The notes under the pieces were generated by a model, which ran no database searches, was not told the origin of the DNA, and saw nothing but the letters and a program-made list of their open reading frames with translations. The position numbers and the translations under genes are program-made. A stretch of DNA of 64,000 nt from contig CANMKX010000004.1 in NCBI GenBank assembly GCA_947498595.1, positions 62,001-126,000 on the forward strand. Direction: 5' to 3'. Numbering within the stretch: position 1 is the stretch's first letter; each line of letters starts with the position of its first letter. The stretch is from an uncultured Aquimarina sp. (GTDB lineage Bacteria > Bacteroidota > Bacteroidia > Flavobacteriales > Flavobacteriaceae). Below are positions 8,326 through 18,460 of the stretch, piece after piece.

Positions 8326-10695
8326 CTATTCTTTAACTTCTAAATCTCGTCTTATTTCATTACCATTTTCGTCTAAAACAGTAATCAAATGTTTTCCTAT
8401 TGTAGGTAAAACTGGCATTTCATGAAATTGTTCTGTAGTTCCTAGAAATTGTTTATCTAAATACCAAAACACTTTAGTTCGTGGTTGTGTATGTGCTATT
8501 TTCAAGACTATCTCATTGATTTTACCTTCAAAGTCTTTTGCCAAAAAAACACTTCCTCTTTCTTTTGGAAATATAAAATCCATTGTTGCTATACTTTCTT
8601 GCTGACAATCATATCTATATGGTGGTAATGGTTTATATGTTGCATCAGTGTTTTTAAAATAATACGCCATTAGTGGAGGTAATACGAACCATGATTCTTG
8701 ATGAATATTAGTTAATGATTCACACGAGGAATTAACTTGGTATTGATTTTTTATATCTAAATGAACTTGTTTATGGTAAATACAAGGTTTCATTTTGGTT
8801 CCCAGTGACGGGATATATACTTTTTTTGGAGGGCAAATATTACTTGCTAAAAAACCGCTCTTTGCACATACAGTCACTTCTGTAAGGTCATCATAAGGAG
8901 GGGCAAACCATTCAGATTTAGGTAAGAGATTAAATACATCGAATAAAACTGGTGCGGCTGCATATAATCCTGTTAAATCTGGACGTCCTTCACCATCTGC
9001 ATTCCCTACCCACACTCCTACTACATATTCTTTTGTTGTTCCTATTGCCCATGCATCTCTATTTCCAAAACTTGTTCCTGTTTTCCAAGCAATTTTCCGA
9101 GAAGAGTCATAAAATTCCCAAGCTTCATCTCCATCAGGACGGTTTACTGTTTTCATTGCTTCATAGGTTAACCAAATACTTCCTGCTCCAAAGACTGGTT
9201 CTTCTTTCGTAAGTTTTCCTATTTCTATGGCTTTACTTTTAATTAACTTAGGCTCTACAAACTCATTTGTATAATATTCACTTGAGGTTTCTTGATAGTG
9301 ATTTAATGTGCTCGATAACCCTGCATAAGTTTTACATAAATCCCAAAGACTAGCTTCTGCTCCTCCAAGAATAAGAGAAAGCCCGTAATGATCTGCATTA
9401 AATTTGATTCCTTTAATTTTAAAAGTATTTAACTCCTCTCTAAATCTAGGCAAACCATATTGCTGTAACAATCGTACTGCTGGAATATTTAAGGAACGAG
9501 CTAAGGCTCTATTAGCAGCTACAGCTCCAGTATAAGTTTGATCATAATTCTCGGGACTATACCCTGCTATAACGGTTGGTATATCAGCCACCATCTGCTC
9601 TGGCAGTAATTCTCCTTTGTTAAGCATTGCTGCATACAATAGAGGTTTTAAAGTACTTCCTGTGCTGCGAAGAGCCTGAATGATATCAACATCCTTTTGA
9701 TGTGTAACATCAGTAGGAGTATTCCCAACATAACTAACAATTTCTCTCGTATTAACATTTAGCACTAATACAGCCATGTTATGCACTTCGTTTTGTCGTT
9801 GTAATTCGTACTGAGTTTTTACAATTTGATTTACTTGTTTCTGTATTGTAAAATCTATCGTGGTTTTTATTCGTTCGCCTTTATTTTTTAATGCTATTTT
9901 ATCTAATGCATGCGGTGCATATTGTGGTACTGCAAAAGGTTTTTGAGGCAATATTTCTTTTATTGACAACTCATATGTCAATTGGTCTAATATCCCTTGA
10001 TCGTATAGTCTTTTTAACAATCGATCTCTTTTTCTCTTCAGTATTATCTGATTTTTACCTGGATAAATCAATGATGGAGCATTGGGGAGTACGGCTAAAG
10101 TAGCACTTTCTGCCCATGATAATTGATATGCTGGTAACCCAAAATATCGCCAAGCAGCCATATCTAGCCCAACCACGTTTCCGCCATATGGTGCATGAGA
10201 TGCATATAATGTCAGTATTTCTTTTTTACTTTTCTTTAGCTCTAATCGAGTTGCTAATATCAACTCGATGGATTTTTCTAAATATGTTCTTTTTTTCCCT
10301 TTACGTGCTAAACGTATTACTTGTTGTGTTAAAGTACTTCCTCCTCGCACAACATGCCCAGCTTGCATGTTTTGTACTAAAGCTTGTAGCATCGTTATTG
10401 GATTAAATCCAAAATGGTGGTAAAATTGTTGATCTTCAAATGCCAGAACGCTTTTTTCAAACTTATAAGGAACGCTATCTATGGCTGGAAATCTCCATTG
10501 TCCGTCTGCTGCGATTTTTGCTCCTAAAAGTATTCCTTCTTTACTCTCAATTACCGTAGCTGTTGGATCTTTAAACAATGGAGTTGGTAAAGAGAAGTAA
10601 TATAATATTAATAAAACTCCTACTACAAAAAATCGTTTGGGATGTTGTTTTATATATCTGATAATTTTTTTCAAATGATTTGATTGACTTCTCAT
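8326..10695 (-). CDS. pbpC: Penicillin-binding protein 1C (bifunctional peptidoglycan synthase)
   Basis: About 789 residues from the ATG at 10695. In order: an N-terminal membrane anchor (RFFVVGVLLILYYF), a GT51 glycosyltransferase domain (AFEDQQFYHHFG, RGGSTLTQQ), a transpeptidase domain with STLK in LRSTGSTLKPLLY, SLN and KTGTS, and a C-terminal PBP1C-specific domain (PRTKVFWYLDKQFLGT). It polymerises and may cross-link peptidoglycan in the periplasm. A longer reading from a TTG at 10749 is unlikely, because that TTG is the last part of a TAAATTTG -7 box. In other bacteria pbpC sits next to the alpha-2-macroglobulin gene, as here, though here each gene has its own unit. Confidence 0.95.
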   Translation of the reverse strand: MRSQSNHLKKIIRYIKQHPKRFFVVGVLLILYYFSLPTPLFKDPTATVIESKEGILLGAKIAADGQWRFPAIDSVPYKFEKSVLAFEDQQFYHHFGFNPITMLQALVQNMQAGHVVRGGSTLTQQVIRLARKGKKRTYLEKSIELILATRLELKKSKKEILTLYASHAPYGGNVVGLDMAAWRYFGLPAYQLSWAESATLAVLPNAPSLIYPGKNQIILKRKRDRLLKRLYDQGILDQLTYELSIKEILPQKPFAVPQYAPHALDKIALKNKGERIKTTIDFTIQKQVNQIVKTQYELQRQNEVHNMAVLVLNVNTREIVSYVGNTPTDVTHQKDVDIIQALRSTGSTLKPLLYAAMLNKGELLPEQMVADIPTVIAGYSPENYDQTYTGAVAANRALARSLNIPAVRLLQQYGLPRFREELNTFKIKGIKFNADHYGLSLILGGAEASLWDLCKTYAGLSSTLNHYQETSSEYYTNEFVEPKLIKSKAIEIGKLTKEEPVFGAGSIWLTYEAMKTVNRPDGDEAWEFYDSSRKIAWKTGTSFGNRDAWAIGTTKEYVVGVWVGNADGEGRPDLTGLYAAAPVLFDVFNLLPKSEWFAPPYDDLTEVTVCAKSGFLASNICPPKKVYIPSLGTKMKPCIYHKQVHLDIKNQYQVNSSCESLTNIHQESWFVLPPLMAYYFKNTDATYKPLPPYRYDCQQESIATMDFIFPKERGSVFLAKDFEGKINEIVLKIAHTQPRTKVFWYLDKQFLGTTEQFHEMPVLPTIGKHLITVLDENGNEIRRDLEVKE

Positions 10696-10746
10696 TAATT
10701 CATTTACACTATTCGTTTCCCAAATTCGTATTCTTTCTCTAGTAAA

Positions 10747-10754
10747 CAAATTTA
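10747..10754 (-). promoter_or_regulatory. Putative -7 box of pbpC
   Basis: The minus strand reads TAAATTTG, an exact TAnnTTTG match. Transcription would begin near 10742, downstream of the TTG at 10749 and 47 bases before the ATG at 10695, which settles the start choice. Confidence 0.5.
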
Positions 10755-11097
10755 TATTTTATACCAACTATATTAATCTACTTGCTTTTCCTATGTTGCT
10801 ATTACTTCTTTGTTTTCCGATAAGAAATAGTAATCCTTATAGTATTTCGCACACTTTTGATCTCTATATGTTCTGATTGTTTTTATGCTAATTCTTACAA
10901 CTTTGTTACTATTTACGTGTACTCTTTACCATCATTAACTCGCGATACTGTAAAACAACAATATAACAAGGTATTGCTGTTTTCATTTTCTCAAGGGTAT
11001 ATATTGCCAAATAAGTATCAAAACAATCAACTAAATTTAATTGGTATGGTTTTTAAAATTTATATTCTTTTAATTATGTTTTTCTAGGTATTTAAAC
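10755..11097. other. Spacer between pbpC and the alpha-2-macroglobulin gene
   Basis: No convincing gene lies here. A 76-codon open frame at 10857-11087 lacks an ATG start context and has no recognisable protein features. The stretch carries the pbpC promoter at one end and the macroglobulin terminator at the other. Confidence 0.6.
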
Positions 11098-11130
11098 AAA
11101 AGGAGCTAAAAAAACTCTAGCTCCTTTTTA
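11098..11130 (-). terminator. Rho-independent terminator of the alpha-2-macroglobulin gene
   Basis: An 11-bp perfect stem, AAAAGGAGCTA (11098-11108) with its complement at 11118-11128, and a 9-base loop, 8 bases beyond the stop codon. T-rich sequence follows on the minus strand. Confidence 0.85.
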
Positions 11131-11135
11131 TTTTT

Positions 11136-14100
11136 TTATTTAATAACAGTTACCCATTTTCCTTGGTTACGTACCAAATAAGTATGGTCATACATGGCTT
11201 CACTCTGAATCCCTGGCAAATAATATTTCCCTAGATACGATGCGTTTAACAATAATGTAACTGTTTTACTTTCTTTAGCTTTTAAATCAAAATAAAAGTT
11301 TACTCGATCATCTCTGATATCTGTATAACTTACTTGGTTTGCTTTAAAATCACCAAAATCTGTAAATCGTGTATTTACAATTTCCCAACCAGAAGGGAAC
11401 ACCTCTGTTAATGCTATATCTTTTACAGTAGTTCCAGTAGTATTTGTGATCGTCACTTCGGCTACAAAGTCTGTTCCTTGTGTTATTTGCGTCACATCCA
11501 TTATTTTACCATCCTTGGTTTTATAATCAACAATGGCATTTAATTTACTTTGTATTCTTTTTTCTTTTCCTACTGGTAAAATCCCTTTTGTATTCAATTG
11601 TACAAAAACTGTATTTCCTTTAGTGTTTTTGAATTTTAATTTATTTTGATCTTGTATCGATAACCCTTCAACTAATGCGATTGCTTTTTCTGTTTTTACA
11701 GTTCCTGACACTCCATTAAGCGTATAGTTCAATTCGATTCCTTTCCCTCCTATTTCCTTAGCAAATTTTGCCATTGCTAATAATCCATAAGATGTTGTTT
11801 GCGTACTCATCCATTTTTTTGAAGATAATTCTGCTGCTAGAGTAACTGCTACTTCTTGTGCTTTTATCTTATCTCCAAGGCTTAATAATGTCTCTAATGC
11901 CATCGCTCTATCACGATTTACGGATCCATAGGTATTATAACGATCTCTTTCTGTAAAATCAATTGTAGTCATTTGTAATAATGCTCTTGCAGCTTTTTCT
12001 TGTCCAACCAATCCATAGGTCGCTGCAAGTCTTAATTTTGCATCATTTGACAAATCTTTCGTTTCTCTCAATCGATTCATAGACGCTAAATCTGGACTAC
12101 CTGCCAATGCTAACGTATATAACCTATATGCTTGTGCTAAATCTGAATGACTATGTTTTCTCCAACTTTTTGCTTGTTGCTGTTGGTAATTAATCCAATT
12201 ATTTTTAAATCCTATTGGTAATACATATCCTTTTTTACTTGCCTCTATTAAAAAGTGTCCTGCATAGGTAGTTCCCCAATCATTAGCACTTAAATTACTT
12301 GGCCAATATGACATTCCTCCATTAGGTCGAATAAATTGTTTTAATCGATTGATAGCTGCTTCTATGTTATATTGAATACGTTGCTTTTTATCTGCTGTTA
12401 ATGTAAATATCTCTTCTAAATATAATTGCGGGAATACTGATGAGGTTGTTTGTTCTATACATCCATGTGGATATTTTATTAAATATTGCAAACGTCCATC
12501 AAAATTCATTGGAGGTAAAGATGAAAACTCTAATGCCACTTCATTACTTCCTATAACTCCAAATGCGCTAAAATCTATTTCTTTTTCACTGTTGGGACCC
12601 AGTACTATTCCTGTTGTTTCTATTGTCACAGGATTTGGATTTATTATACTTATAGGCACTCCATAAGTAGCTTTTTCGCCATTTCCTCTCGCCTCAACTT
12701 CTATTTGTGTCATCTCAACTCCATCTTGAACTTCGATTTCAAAATAAAGCATTTTTTCATCTGGGTTCGAAAACTTTAATTGTTGTTCACTAGCTCCTAT
12801 AATTTTAAAACCTTTATTTGGTTTTAATCGTACTGTTACATTTTTAACTTTTTTCTCCATAGCGAATACAGTTACTGGAATCGTAACTTTTTCGCCTGGT
12901 GTAATTTTTCTTGGTACAGAACTCAATACCATTAATGGTTTACGAACGGGAGTTGTTTTTTCTGTTTCTCCATAAGCTCCGTTATTAGCATTTGACGCAA
13001 CGATCATGGTACGCACTGATCCAATATATTTAGGAATTTTAATTTCGTGCGTCTTTGTTTTTCCTTTTTCTAGTGTAAAAGGTCCAACATATACTACCAT
13101 AGGTTTAAACCTATTTGCTTTTTTAGATTTACTTCCGGCTGCTGCTCCGTCTCCTCCGATACTAAAAATCTGATTTACACTACCTCCAAAAGCACCTATT
13201 ACATCATCATAAATATCCCATGTTTTTACTCCCAATGCTTCTCGTGCATAAAAAGTATTCCATGGTTGAGGTGTTTTAAATCTTGTTAAGTCTAATAGTC
13301 CTTCATCAACAATTGCTAATGAATACGTCATTGCTTTCCCTTCTTGCTCGCTCACTTTAACTTGTATTGTTTCTTCTGGTCTCAATACGTCTGGCATTGC
13401 GATTTTAGGATTCAATCGTGTTTGTGGATCTTCTACAGAAATTGGTACAACTCCGTATAATCGAATCGGCAAATCATTTGCTGTACTTGCATGTGGTTGT
13501 AATAATGTAATATGTATATAGACATTAGGTGTATATATAGCTTCTATTGGTAATTCAAATTTGGTTTCTCCTTTTTGTACTATTACCCATTGAGAGGCTA
13601 CTACTTCTGTTCCGTTTTCTACAGTTACTAGCGCTCTACCATTTTCGCTTGACGGAAATGTTACAATTGCTTTTTCTCCTACATTATATGTTTTTTTATC
13701 TGTAGAGAACATTAACATTGTTGCCGCAGAAGGATCGTTTTTTCTTGACTTACCTGCCCAACCTGGCCAATCTATATAAATAGTTTTACCTGTTGCGTGT
13801 CCTCCATTTGGATCTTCTATACGTACTAAATAACGTCCCCATTCTGGGTATTTTAAATTAAAGTCAAAAGTAGCCTTCCCGTTGCTATTTGTATTTATTG
13901 TTGTTTTAAATACCTCATTGTGATATGTACTACGGCTATATGATGACAAGTTATCTTCAGAGGTATCCCACCACCATCTCCAATTTACTTTGTATATGCG
14001 TACTTTTAGGTTCTTTGTTGCTTTTGGATTTCCGTTTGCATCAACACTTACAACCTCAAATTTGTGATTGGTATCTGTTAGTAGCATTCCTCTAGCTTTA

Positions 14101-16658
14101 TCTCCTTTTGGCACATTAACTCCAATATATGTATCGTATGGTGAATATTCTTTACTTATTACATCTGTGCTAAAATCGCCTCCATTTTCGTATACTTTTG
14201 TGATAAAAGATGCTTTAAGCATTCCAGCAGCAGCAGCTGTTAATTCTGGTTTTAATCTAAAGTTTGCTTTTCCTTCATTTGATATTTTCCCATCAAATAC
14301 TACTTGCTCTTCTGTATTAAATTTTCTTGCTGGATCGTCAAAAACATATCCTGGAAACTTTTTAAATTTTGTTGCTTTTTGACTAAACCTAACATTAATA
14401 TCTGCTTTTAGATTTCGTGCAATTGCTCCATGAAGCCATACTACTTCTAAATTCCCATTAATATCATCATCTCCTTTTAGCACTTCATCATCAAAAGTTG
14501 TTTTAATCTTTAATCGATTAGGTTTAATGGTTTCTATCTTTATATTTTTACTAAAACTCGCTCCTCCTACATGCACTTTTGCTTGCCAATTTCCTGTAGG
14601 TGCTTCTGGTTCTGTATTTACTATAAATTTATAAAAATTATTAGTCCCATTCATTGTTGTTGTTTGATACACAACTTTACCATAAGGGTCTTTCAACTCA
14701 AATTTCACCGGATGTTTAACAGGCAATTTATTTGCATTATCGTTTAGCATAAATGACAAAAACAACGTGTCTCCTGGTCTCCACACTCCTCTTTCTCCGT
14801 ATAGGTATCCTTTTATTCCTTTTTGTAATTTGACTCCTGCTACATCGAATTTACTTACTGACAATGCGTTTCCGTCATTCAGTTTCACATAGCTTTGTTG
14901 TTTTCCTGAGCTTACAATGGCAAAATAGGCCGGCTTATCTGCATCAAATACTGTTATTCCTGCTGCATCTGTTTTGGATATTCCCACTTCTTGTTGCTGA
15001 TAATTATAAAACTTAACCGTAGCATTAGCTATCGGACTTGTTGTTATAATATCATTTACCGCTATAGTATAAGAATGGTTCAATCCTTTTTTAATAATTA
15101 CACCTAGATTAGAAGCTAACACATTTGCACTTATCTTTTTATCTCTAAAAAATGATACTGTACAAGGATTTTTTCTGTCGCTCCAACTGTAACCTTCATA
15201 ATCCTCATAATAATATTGTGAGCTATCCCAATAACTAGTTTCTTCCTCTTCATCAAAGTTTTCTTCTAATATTTCAAGGGCAGTTTCGCTTGTTTCACTT
15301 CCTTCACATTTGTATAATGAGTATTGTTTTCTATATCGTAATTCAACTCTATAAATAGCTCCTGGATCTGGCGTAATCAATTCTTTTAAATCTATAGCAA
15401 ATGCATTCCATTTTCCTAAATTCAAAGAGCTATTTTCTTGAAGATTAATTAATTTTCGTGCTACTGGTCGTGCTACAGTTCTAAGGTTACCACTTCCATT
15501 TAAATTATTATTTTGTAAGAATTGTAAAACATTATTTTCAAAAATCTTTACGACTTCTACTTCTACAGCTCTTAGATTTACTGCTTCAAAGTTAAACTTA
15601 AGGTTATCTGATGTCGGTAAAATAACCCCATTTTGTAACAAACGAACTTCTGGATTTACTTGTTGAAAAGAGACATACTCTGTAAATGTTTTTTTCAACT
15701 TATAATCATCAACACTTTTTATTCCTTCAAAAACCGTTACCTCTAATGTTCCTTTAAGTTCTCCTTTAGGGTATACTCTTAGATCATTACCAACCACAGT
15801 ATATTTCAATCGTTTAGCTCCAGCAACTGTTACCAATCCATCAAAATTTTGATTCTTTTTCAACGGATCAGAAAAATTAATATTAATGTACTGTTTATCT
15901 ATATTAGAAACGGAAAAACTAAGTACTGAGAAATTGTTTTTCCCTGGAATGTGCAATACATCTTTTCCTTCGGTATTGATATCAAATTGTGTCCCTGACC
16001 ATGCTACTTTAACTTCGGAATCTTCGGTCAATCTTTTTATACTATCTATTCTAAAACTAAATTGACGACTTTTTGAAATCCCCTCTTCAATCTTTATTGA
16101 AAGATTTTCATCTTCTTGCGTTGCCGTTATTAATTGCCTTGCAGTTTCTAAAGATAGTTGATCACTTGAAGTAAGAGTTCCATCAATATATTGCCAATCT
16201 TTACTATAGGATTGTAAACTATTGGTTATTATTGAAAATTGTTGCTTGATAGTTTTTACTCCAAAAACAAATTCTTCAAACTCATCAGGAATATCTGCTA
16301 CTACTTTTGACAAATTTAATTTGAATGTATACTCAGTATCTGCTTTAAATTTGTCTTCTGGTTGAAAAGAGATTGTTCTATTATTTACTGCAAATATTCT
16401 TCCTTTTATTTTGGGAGTTACAGTAAGGAAATCACTCGACAGTTCTTGATTATCATCCCATCCTGCCACTGGATCTTGTAATACGACAAAAACATTATCT
16501 AATACTGATATTCTTCCAGAGGAAACGTCTGAAACGTATGTGCTATACTTTTGAAGTTCTGAAGCATTTGTCTCTGTTAAATTTCCTGTTTCTTTTTTAC
16601 CGCAGGAAAATAGGATTCCTACTAAAAATACAACCCAAATAAAATGATGGTTTCGCAT
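11136..16658 (-). CDS. Bacterial alpha-2-macroglobulin lipoprotein (MG2 and thioester domains)
   Basis: A very large 1840-residue envelope protein with a lipoprotein signal (cysteine 19 in LFSCGKK). The N-terminal half contains macroglobulin domains, including the KGYLYGERGVWRPGDTL segment typical of MG domains. The C-terminal half has YSLAIVDEGLLDLT, the thioester motif CIEQ (C1400-Q1403) inside PHGCIEQTTSS, and the alpha-helical toroid (GGMSYWP). Bacterial A2M proteins trap proteases in the periplasm; the intact CIEQ suggests covalent trapping is possible. It stands upstream of pbpC on the same strand, the usual partnership in which A2M is thought to guard the cell when peptidoglycan is breached. 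A strong terminator separates the two. Confidence 0.93.
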   Translation of the reverse strand: MRNHHFIWVVFLVGILFSCGKKETGNLTETNASELQKYSTYVSDVSSGRISVLDNVFVVLQDPVAGWDDNQELSSDFLTVTPKIKGRIFAVNNRTISFQPEDKFKADTEYTFKLNLSKVVADIPDEFEEFVFGVKTIKQQFSIITNSLQSYSKDWQYIDGTLTSSDQLSLETARQLITATQEDENLSIKIEEGISKSRQFSFRIDSIKRLTEDSEVKVAWSGTQFDINTEGKDVLHIPGKNNFSVLSFSVSNIDKQYININFSDPLKKNQNFDGLVTVAGAKRLKYTVVGNDLRVYPKGELKGTLEVTVFEGIKSVDDYKLKKTFTEYVSFQQVNPEVRLLQNGVILPTSDNLKFNFEAVNLRAVEVEVVKIFENNVLQFLQNNNLNGSGNLRTVARPVARKLINLQENSSLNLGKWNAFAIDLKELITPDPGAIYRVELRYRKQYSLYKCEGSETSETALEILEENFDEEEETSYWDSSQYYYEDYEGYSWSDRKNPCTVSFFRDKKISANVLASNLGVIIKKGLNHSYTIAVNDIITTSPIANATVKFYNYQQQEVGISKTDAAGITVFDADKPAYFAIVSSGKQQSYVKLNDGNALSVSKFDVAGVKLQKGIKGYLYGERGVWRPGDTLFLSFMLNDNANKLPVKHPVKFELKDPYGKVVYQTTTMNGTNNFYKFIVNTEPEAPTGNWQAKVHVGGASFSKNIKIETIKPNRLKIKTTFDDEVLKGDDDINGNLEVVWLHGAIARNLKADINVRFSQKATKFKKFPGYVFDDPARKFNTEEQVVFDGKISNEGKANFRLKPELTAAAAGMLKASFITKVYENGGDFSTDVISKEYSPYDTYIGVNVPKGDKARGMLLTDTNHKFEVVSVDANGNPKATKNLKVRIYKVNWRWWWDTSEDNLSSYSRSTYHNEVFKTTINTNSNGKATFDFNLKYPEWGRYLVRIEDPNGGHATGKTIYIDWPGWAGKSRKNDPSAATMLMFSTDKKTYNVGEKAIVTFPSSENGRALVTVENGTEVVASQWVIVQKGETKFELPIEAIYTPNVYIHITLLQPHASTANDLPIRLYGVVPISVEDPQTRLNPKIAMPDVLRPEETIQVKVSEQEGKAMTYSLAIVDEGLLDLTRFKTPQPWNTFYAREALGVKTWDIYDDVIGAFGGSVNQIFSIGGDGAAAGSKSKKANRFKPMVVYVGPFTLEKGKTKTHEIKIPKYIGSVRTMIVASNANNGAYGETEKTTPVRKPLMVLSSVPRKITPGEKVTIPVTVFAMEKKVKNVTVRLKPNKGFKIIGASEQQLKFSNPDEKMLYFEIEVQDGVEMTQIEVEARGNGEKATYGVPISIINPNPVTIETTGIVLGPNSEKEIDFSAFGVIGSNEVALEFSSLPPMNFDGRLQYLIKYPHGCIEQTTSSVFPQLYLEEIFTLTADKKQRIQYNIEAAINRLKQFIRPNGGMSYWPSNLSANDWGTTYAGHFLIEASKKGYVLPIGFKNNWINYQQQQAKSWRKHSHSDLAQAYRLYTLALAGSPDLASMNRLRETKDLSNDAKLRLAATYGLVGQEKAARALLQMTTIDFTERDRYNTYGSVNRDRAMALETLLSLGDKIKAQEVAVTLAAELSSKKWMSTQTTSYGLLAMAKFAKEIGGKGIELNYTLNGVSGTVKTEKAIALVEGLSIQDQNKLKFKNTKGNTVFVQLNTKGILPVGKEKRIQSKLNAIVDYKTKDGKIMDVTQITQGTDFVAEVTITNTTGTTVKDIALTEVFPSGWEIVNTRFTDFGDFKANQVSYTDIRDDRVNFYFDLKAKESKTVTLLLNASYLGKYYLPGIQSEAMYDHTYLVRNQGKWVTVIK

Positions 16659-16706
16659 GGTTTTGTTGTTTTGAATGATGTTGTTATTTGTTACTTATTA
16701 AAAAAT

Positions 16707-16741
16707 GCAACGAATAAATAGATTGATCAAATATTCGTTGC
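16707..16741 (-). terminator. Rho-independent terminator of the 5'-nucleotidase operon
   Basis: A perfect 10-bp stem (GCAACGAATA at 16707-16716, complement at 16732-16741), followed on the minus strand by ATTTTTT. It lies just after the stop at 16751 and separates this operon from the macroglobulin gene. Confidence 0.85.
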
Positions 16742-16750
16742 TTATTATTT

Positions 16751-17668
16751 CTATACTATAATTGATTTTCCGTTAGCAGTTTTAGTTCCATCGTTGTGCA
16801 GATAAAAATCTATTTGTCCCATGTAAACCCCGCTCTTTCCGCATTGATTAATTAAAACATTTTCTCCTGCTATATTCTTCTCAATCGTTGGTTTTGGTAA
16901 TAATGTATGTGTATGTCCTCCAATAATTAAGTCAATATCTTTAGTTCTTTTGGCTAATTTTAAATCAGACACTGTTTCCGGACTATTTTTATAGTCATAT
17001 CCTATATGAGAAAGACAAATTACTAAATCACATTGTTCATCTTCTTTCAATGTTTTTGACATTTGTTGTGCCAATTCTATTGGATCTAGGTATTTTGTTT
17101 CTTTATACAAATCTTTTTTAACAAGTCCTTTTAATGCAACTCCTAATCCAAATACTCCTATTTTAATGTCGTCTTTTATAAAAACTTTATATGGTTTTAC
17201 TAAACCGTCTAGAACAGTATTTTTAAAATCATAATTAGCTGACACAAAATCAAATGAGGCATTTGGCAATTGTGCTAAAAACCCATCGATTCCATTATCG
17301 AAATCGTGATTCCCTAATGTCGCTAAATCGTATTGTAATTTTGACATTAGTTTAAATTCTAATTCCCCTCCATAATAATTAAAATATGGGGTTCCTTGAA
17401 AAATATCTCCCGCATCTAACAATAATGTATTTGGATTTTCTTGTCGTATCTGGTGTATTACAGATGCTCTCCTTGCAAACCCTCCTAATCCTGGATATCT
17501 TGTATTACTAATTGGTAATGGATCTATTTGACTGTGTACATCATTGGTATGCAAAATCGTTATTCTCTTATTTTTAACTTGATTACATGATTGTAATGTC
17601 AATCCTCCTAATCCAACAAATGCTGCTGCAGCACCTGTTTGTTTTATAAAATTCCTTCTATTTTGCAT
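16751..17668 (-). CDS. Metallophosphatase, catalytic half of a split 5'-nucleotidase
   Basis: A 305-residue protein starting with a twin-arginine signal (RRNFIKQTG) and a cysteine in LQSCNQ, so it is probably exported folded and anchored as a lipoprotein. The calcineurin-like dimetal motifs are complete: ILHTNDVHSQ, DAGDIF, LGNHDFDNG, CLSHIGYD and GGHTHTLLP. It lacks the C-terminal substrate-binding domain of UshA-type 5'-nucleotidases; that domain is encoded by the gene directly upstream, which it overlaps by 11 bases. Together they would remove phosphate from nucleotides in the periplasm. The overlap points to translational coupling. Confidence 0.92.
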   Translation of the reverse strand: MQNRRNFIKQTGAAAAFVGLGGLTLQSCNQVKNKRITILHTNDVHSQIDPLPISNTRYPGLGGFARRASVIHQIRQENPNTLLLDAGDIFQGTPYFNYYGGELEFKLMSKLQYDLATLGNHDFDNGIDGFLAQLPNASFDFVSANYDFKNTVLDGLVKPYKVFIKDDIKIGVFGLGVALKGLVKKDLYKETKYLDPIELAQQMSKTLKEDEQCDLVICLSHIGYDYKNSPETVSDLKLAKRTKDIDLIIGGHTHTLLPKPTIEKNIAGENVLINQCGKSGVYMGQIDFYLHNDGTKTANGKSIIV

Positions 17669-18422
17669 AACTTACTCTATTATCTAAAACCCCTTGTAAT
17701 GTATCTGTTTTCTTAAAATTATCAATCAGTACATTTCTTAGTTTATAACCTGTTTTGTATAATTGAATTGGTTCTGTAAAAAAGTACATACGATCTCCTC
17801 CATCTTGTAAATAATCTGTCGTTAATACTAGATATGTTTCTCCTTTTACTACTTCTCGATTATTTATTTTTAAGTGCTCTATTGCATTAGTTCCTTTATT
17901 AACTATAAGTTCCATTTTTGCTGTTGGATGTGCCTTCTTTTCCTTAATAAAATACAGCACTAGCTCTAATATTTTTTCATAACTCAGCTCAGTAACTACT
18001 AATTCATTTTCAAAAGGCATTACTTGAAAAGCGTTACGTGCAGAAATATTTCCTTTAGGTAGTGATGCTCTAACTCCACCATGGTTAAAAAGAACCATAT
18101 CGATTTCTTTTCCAAACTTTTTCTTAAAGAATTCTTTTGTTTCTGCAAGACTAATATCAGCCATTAAATTCCCCATAGAGGTTTCAAGAGCTCCATCGGT
18201 TTTTGAAAAACTGAATGCCGAGATACATAGTGTTGAATCTAATTGTTTGTTAAGATTTTCTCTAAATGGTTTTACAAAATCATCAATTGAGGTATCCATT
18301 GCTATGGTAGAATCAATTGGTACTTGAATTGCTTTTATTTTTTCTACTTTGAATTGTTCGTTTTTACACGAAAAAAACGATAATGCTACTGCAAGCATTA
18401 TAAATGAAATGTGTGTTTTCAC
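17658..18422 (-). CDS. 5'-nucleotidase C-terminal domain lipoprotein
   Basis: A 254-residue lipoprotein (cysteine 19 in FFSCKNE) made almost wholly of the 5'-nucleotidase C-terminal domain. Typical features are LGNLMADISLAETK, VLFNHGGVRASLPKG, FQVMPFENELVV and TTDYLQDGGDRMY, of which the loop NHGGVR and the aromatic residues near the end bind the nucleotide. Alone it has no metal site. It sits between the isoaspartyl peptidase gene and the catalytic half, in one operon on the minus strand. Confidence 0.9.
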   Translation of the reverse strand: MKTHISFIMLAVALSFFSCKNEQFKVEKIKAIQVPIDSTIAMDTSIDDFVKPFRENLNKQLDSTLCISAFSFSKTDGALETSMGNLMADISLAETKEFFKKKFGKEIDMVLFNHGGVRASLPKGNISARNAFQVMPFENELVVTELSYEKILELVLYFIKEKKAHPTAKMELIVNKGTNAIEHLKINNREVVKGETYLVLTTDYLQDGGDRMYFFTEPIQLYKTGYKLRNVLIDNFKKTDTLQGVLDNRVSYAK

Positions 18423-18460
18423 TAACTTTTAATTTAACTGATTATTAATTTCCCTATGGG

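Noticed and set aside
10857..11087. 76-codon plus-strand open frame between pbpC and the macroglobulin gene
   Set aside because: No ATG start, no promoter, and the composition looks like translated AT-rich spacer rather than a protein.
11143..11160. GGGTAACTG on the minus strand as another ECF element
   Set aside because: It is inside the last codons of the macroglobulin gene (G-K-W-V-T-V-I-K), lacks the TAG start of the motif and faces no ECF-linked gene.
14068..14382. 104-codon frame antisense to the alpha-2-macroglobulin gene
   Set aside because: It lies wholly inside a well-supported gene on the other strand and shows no independent features.
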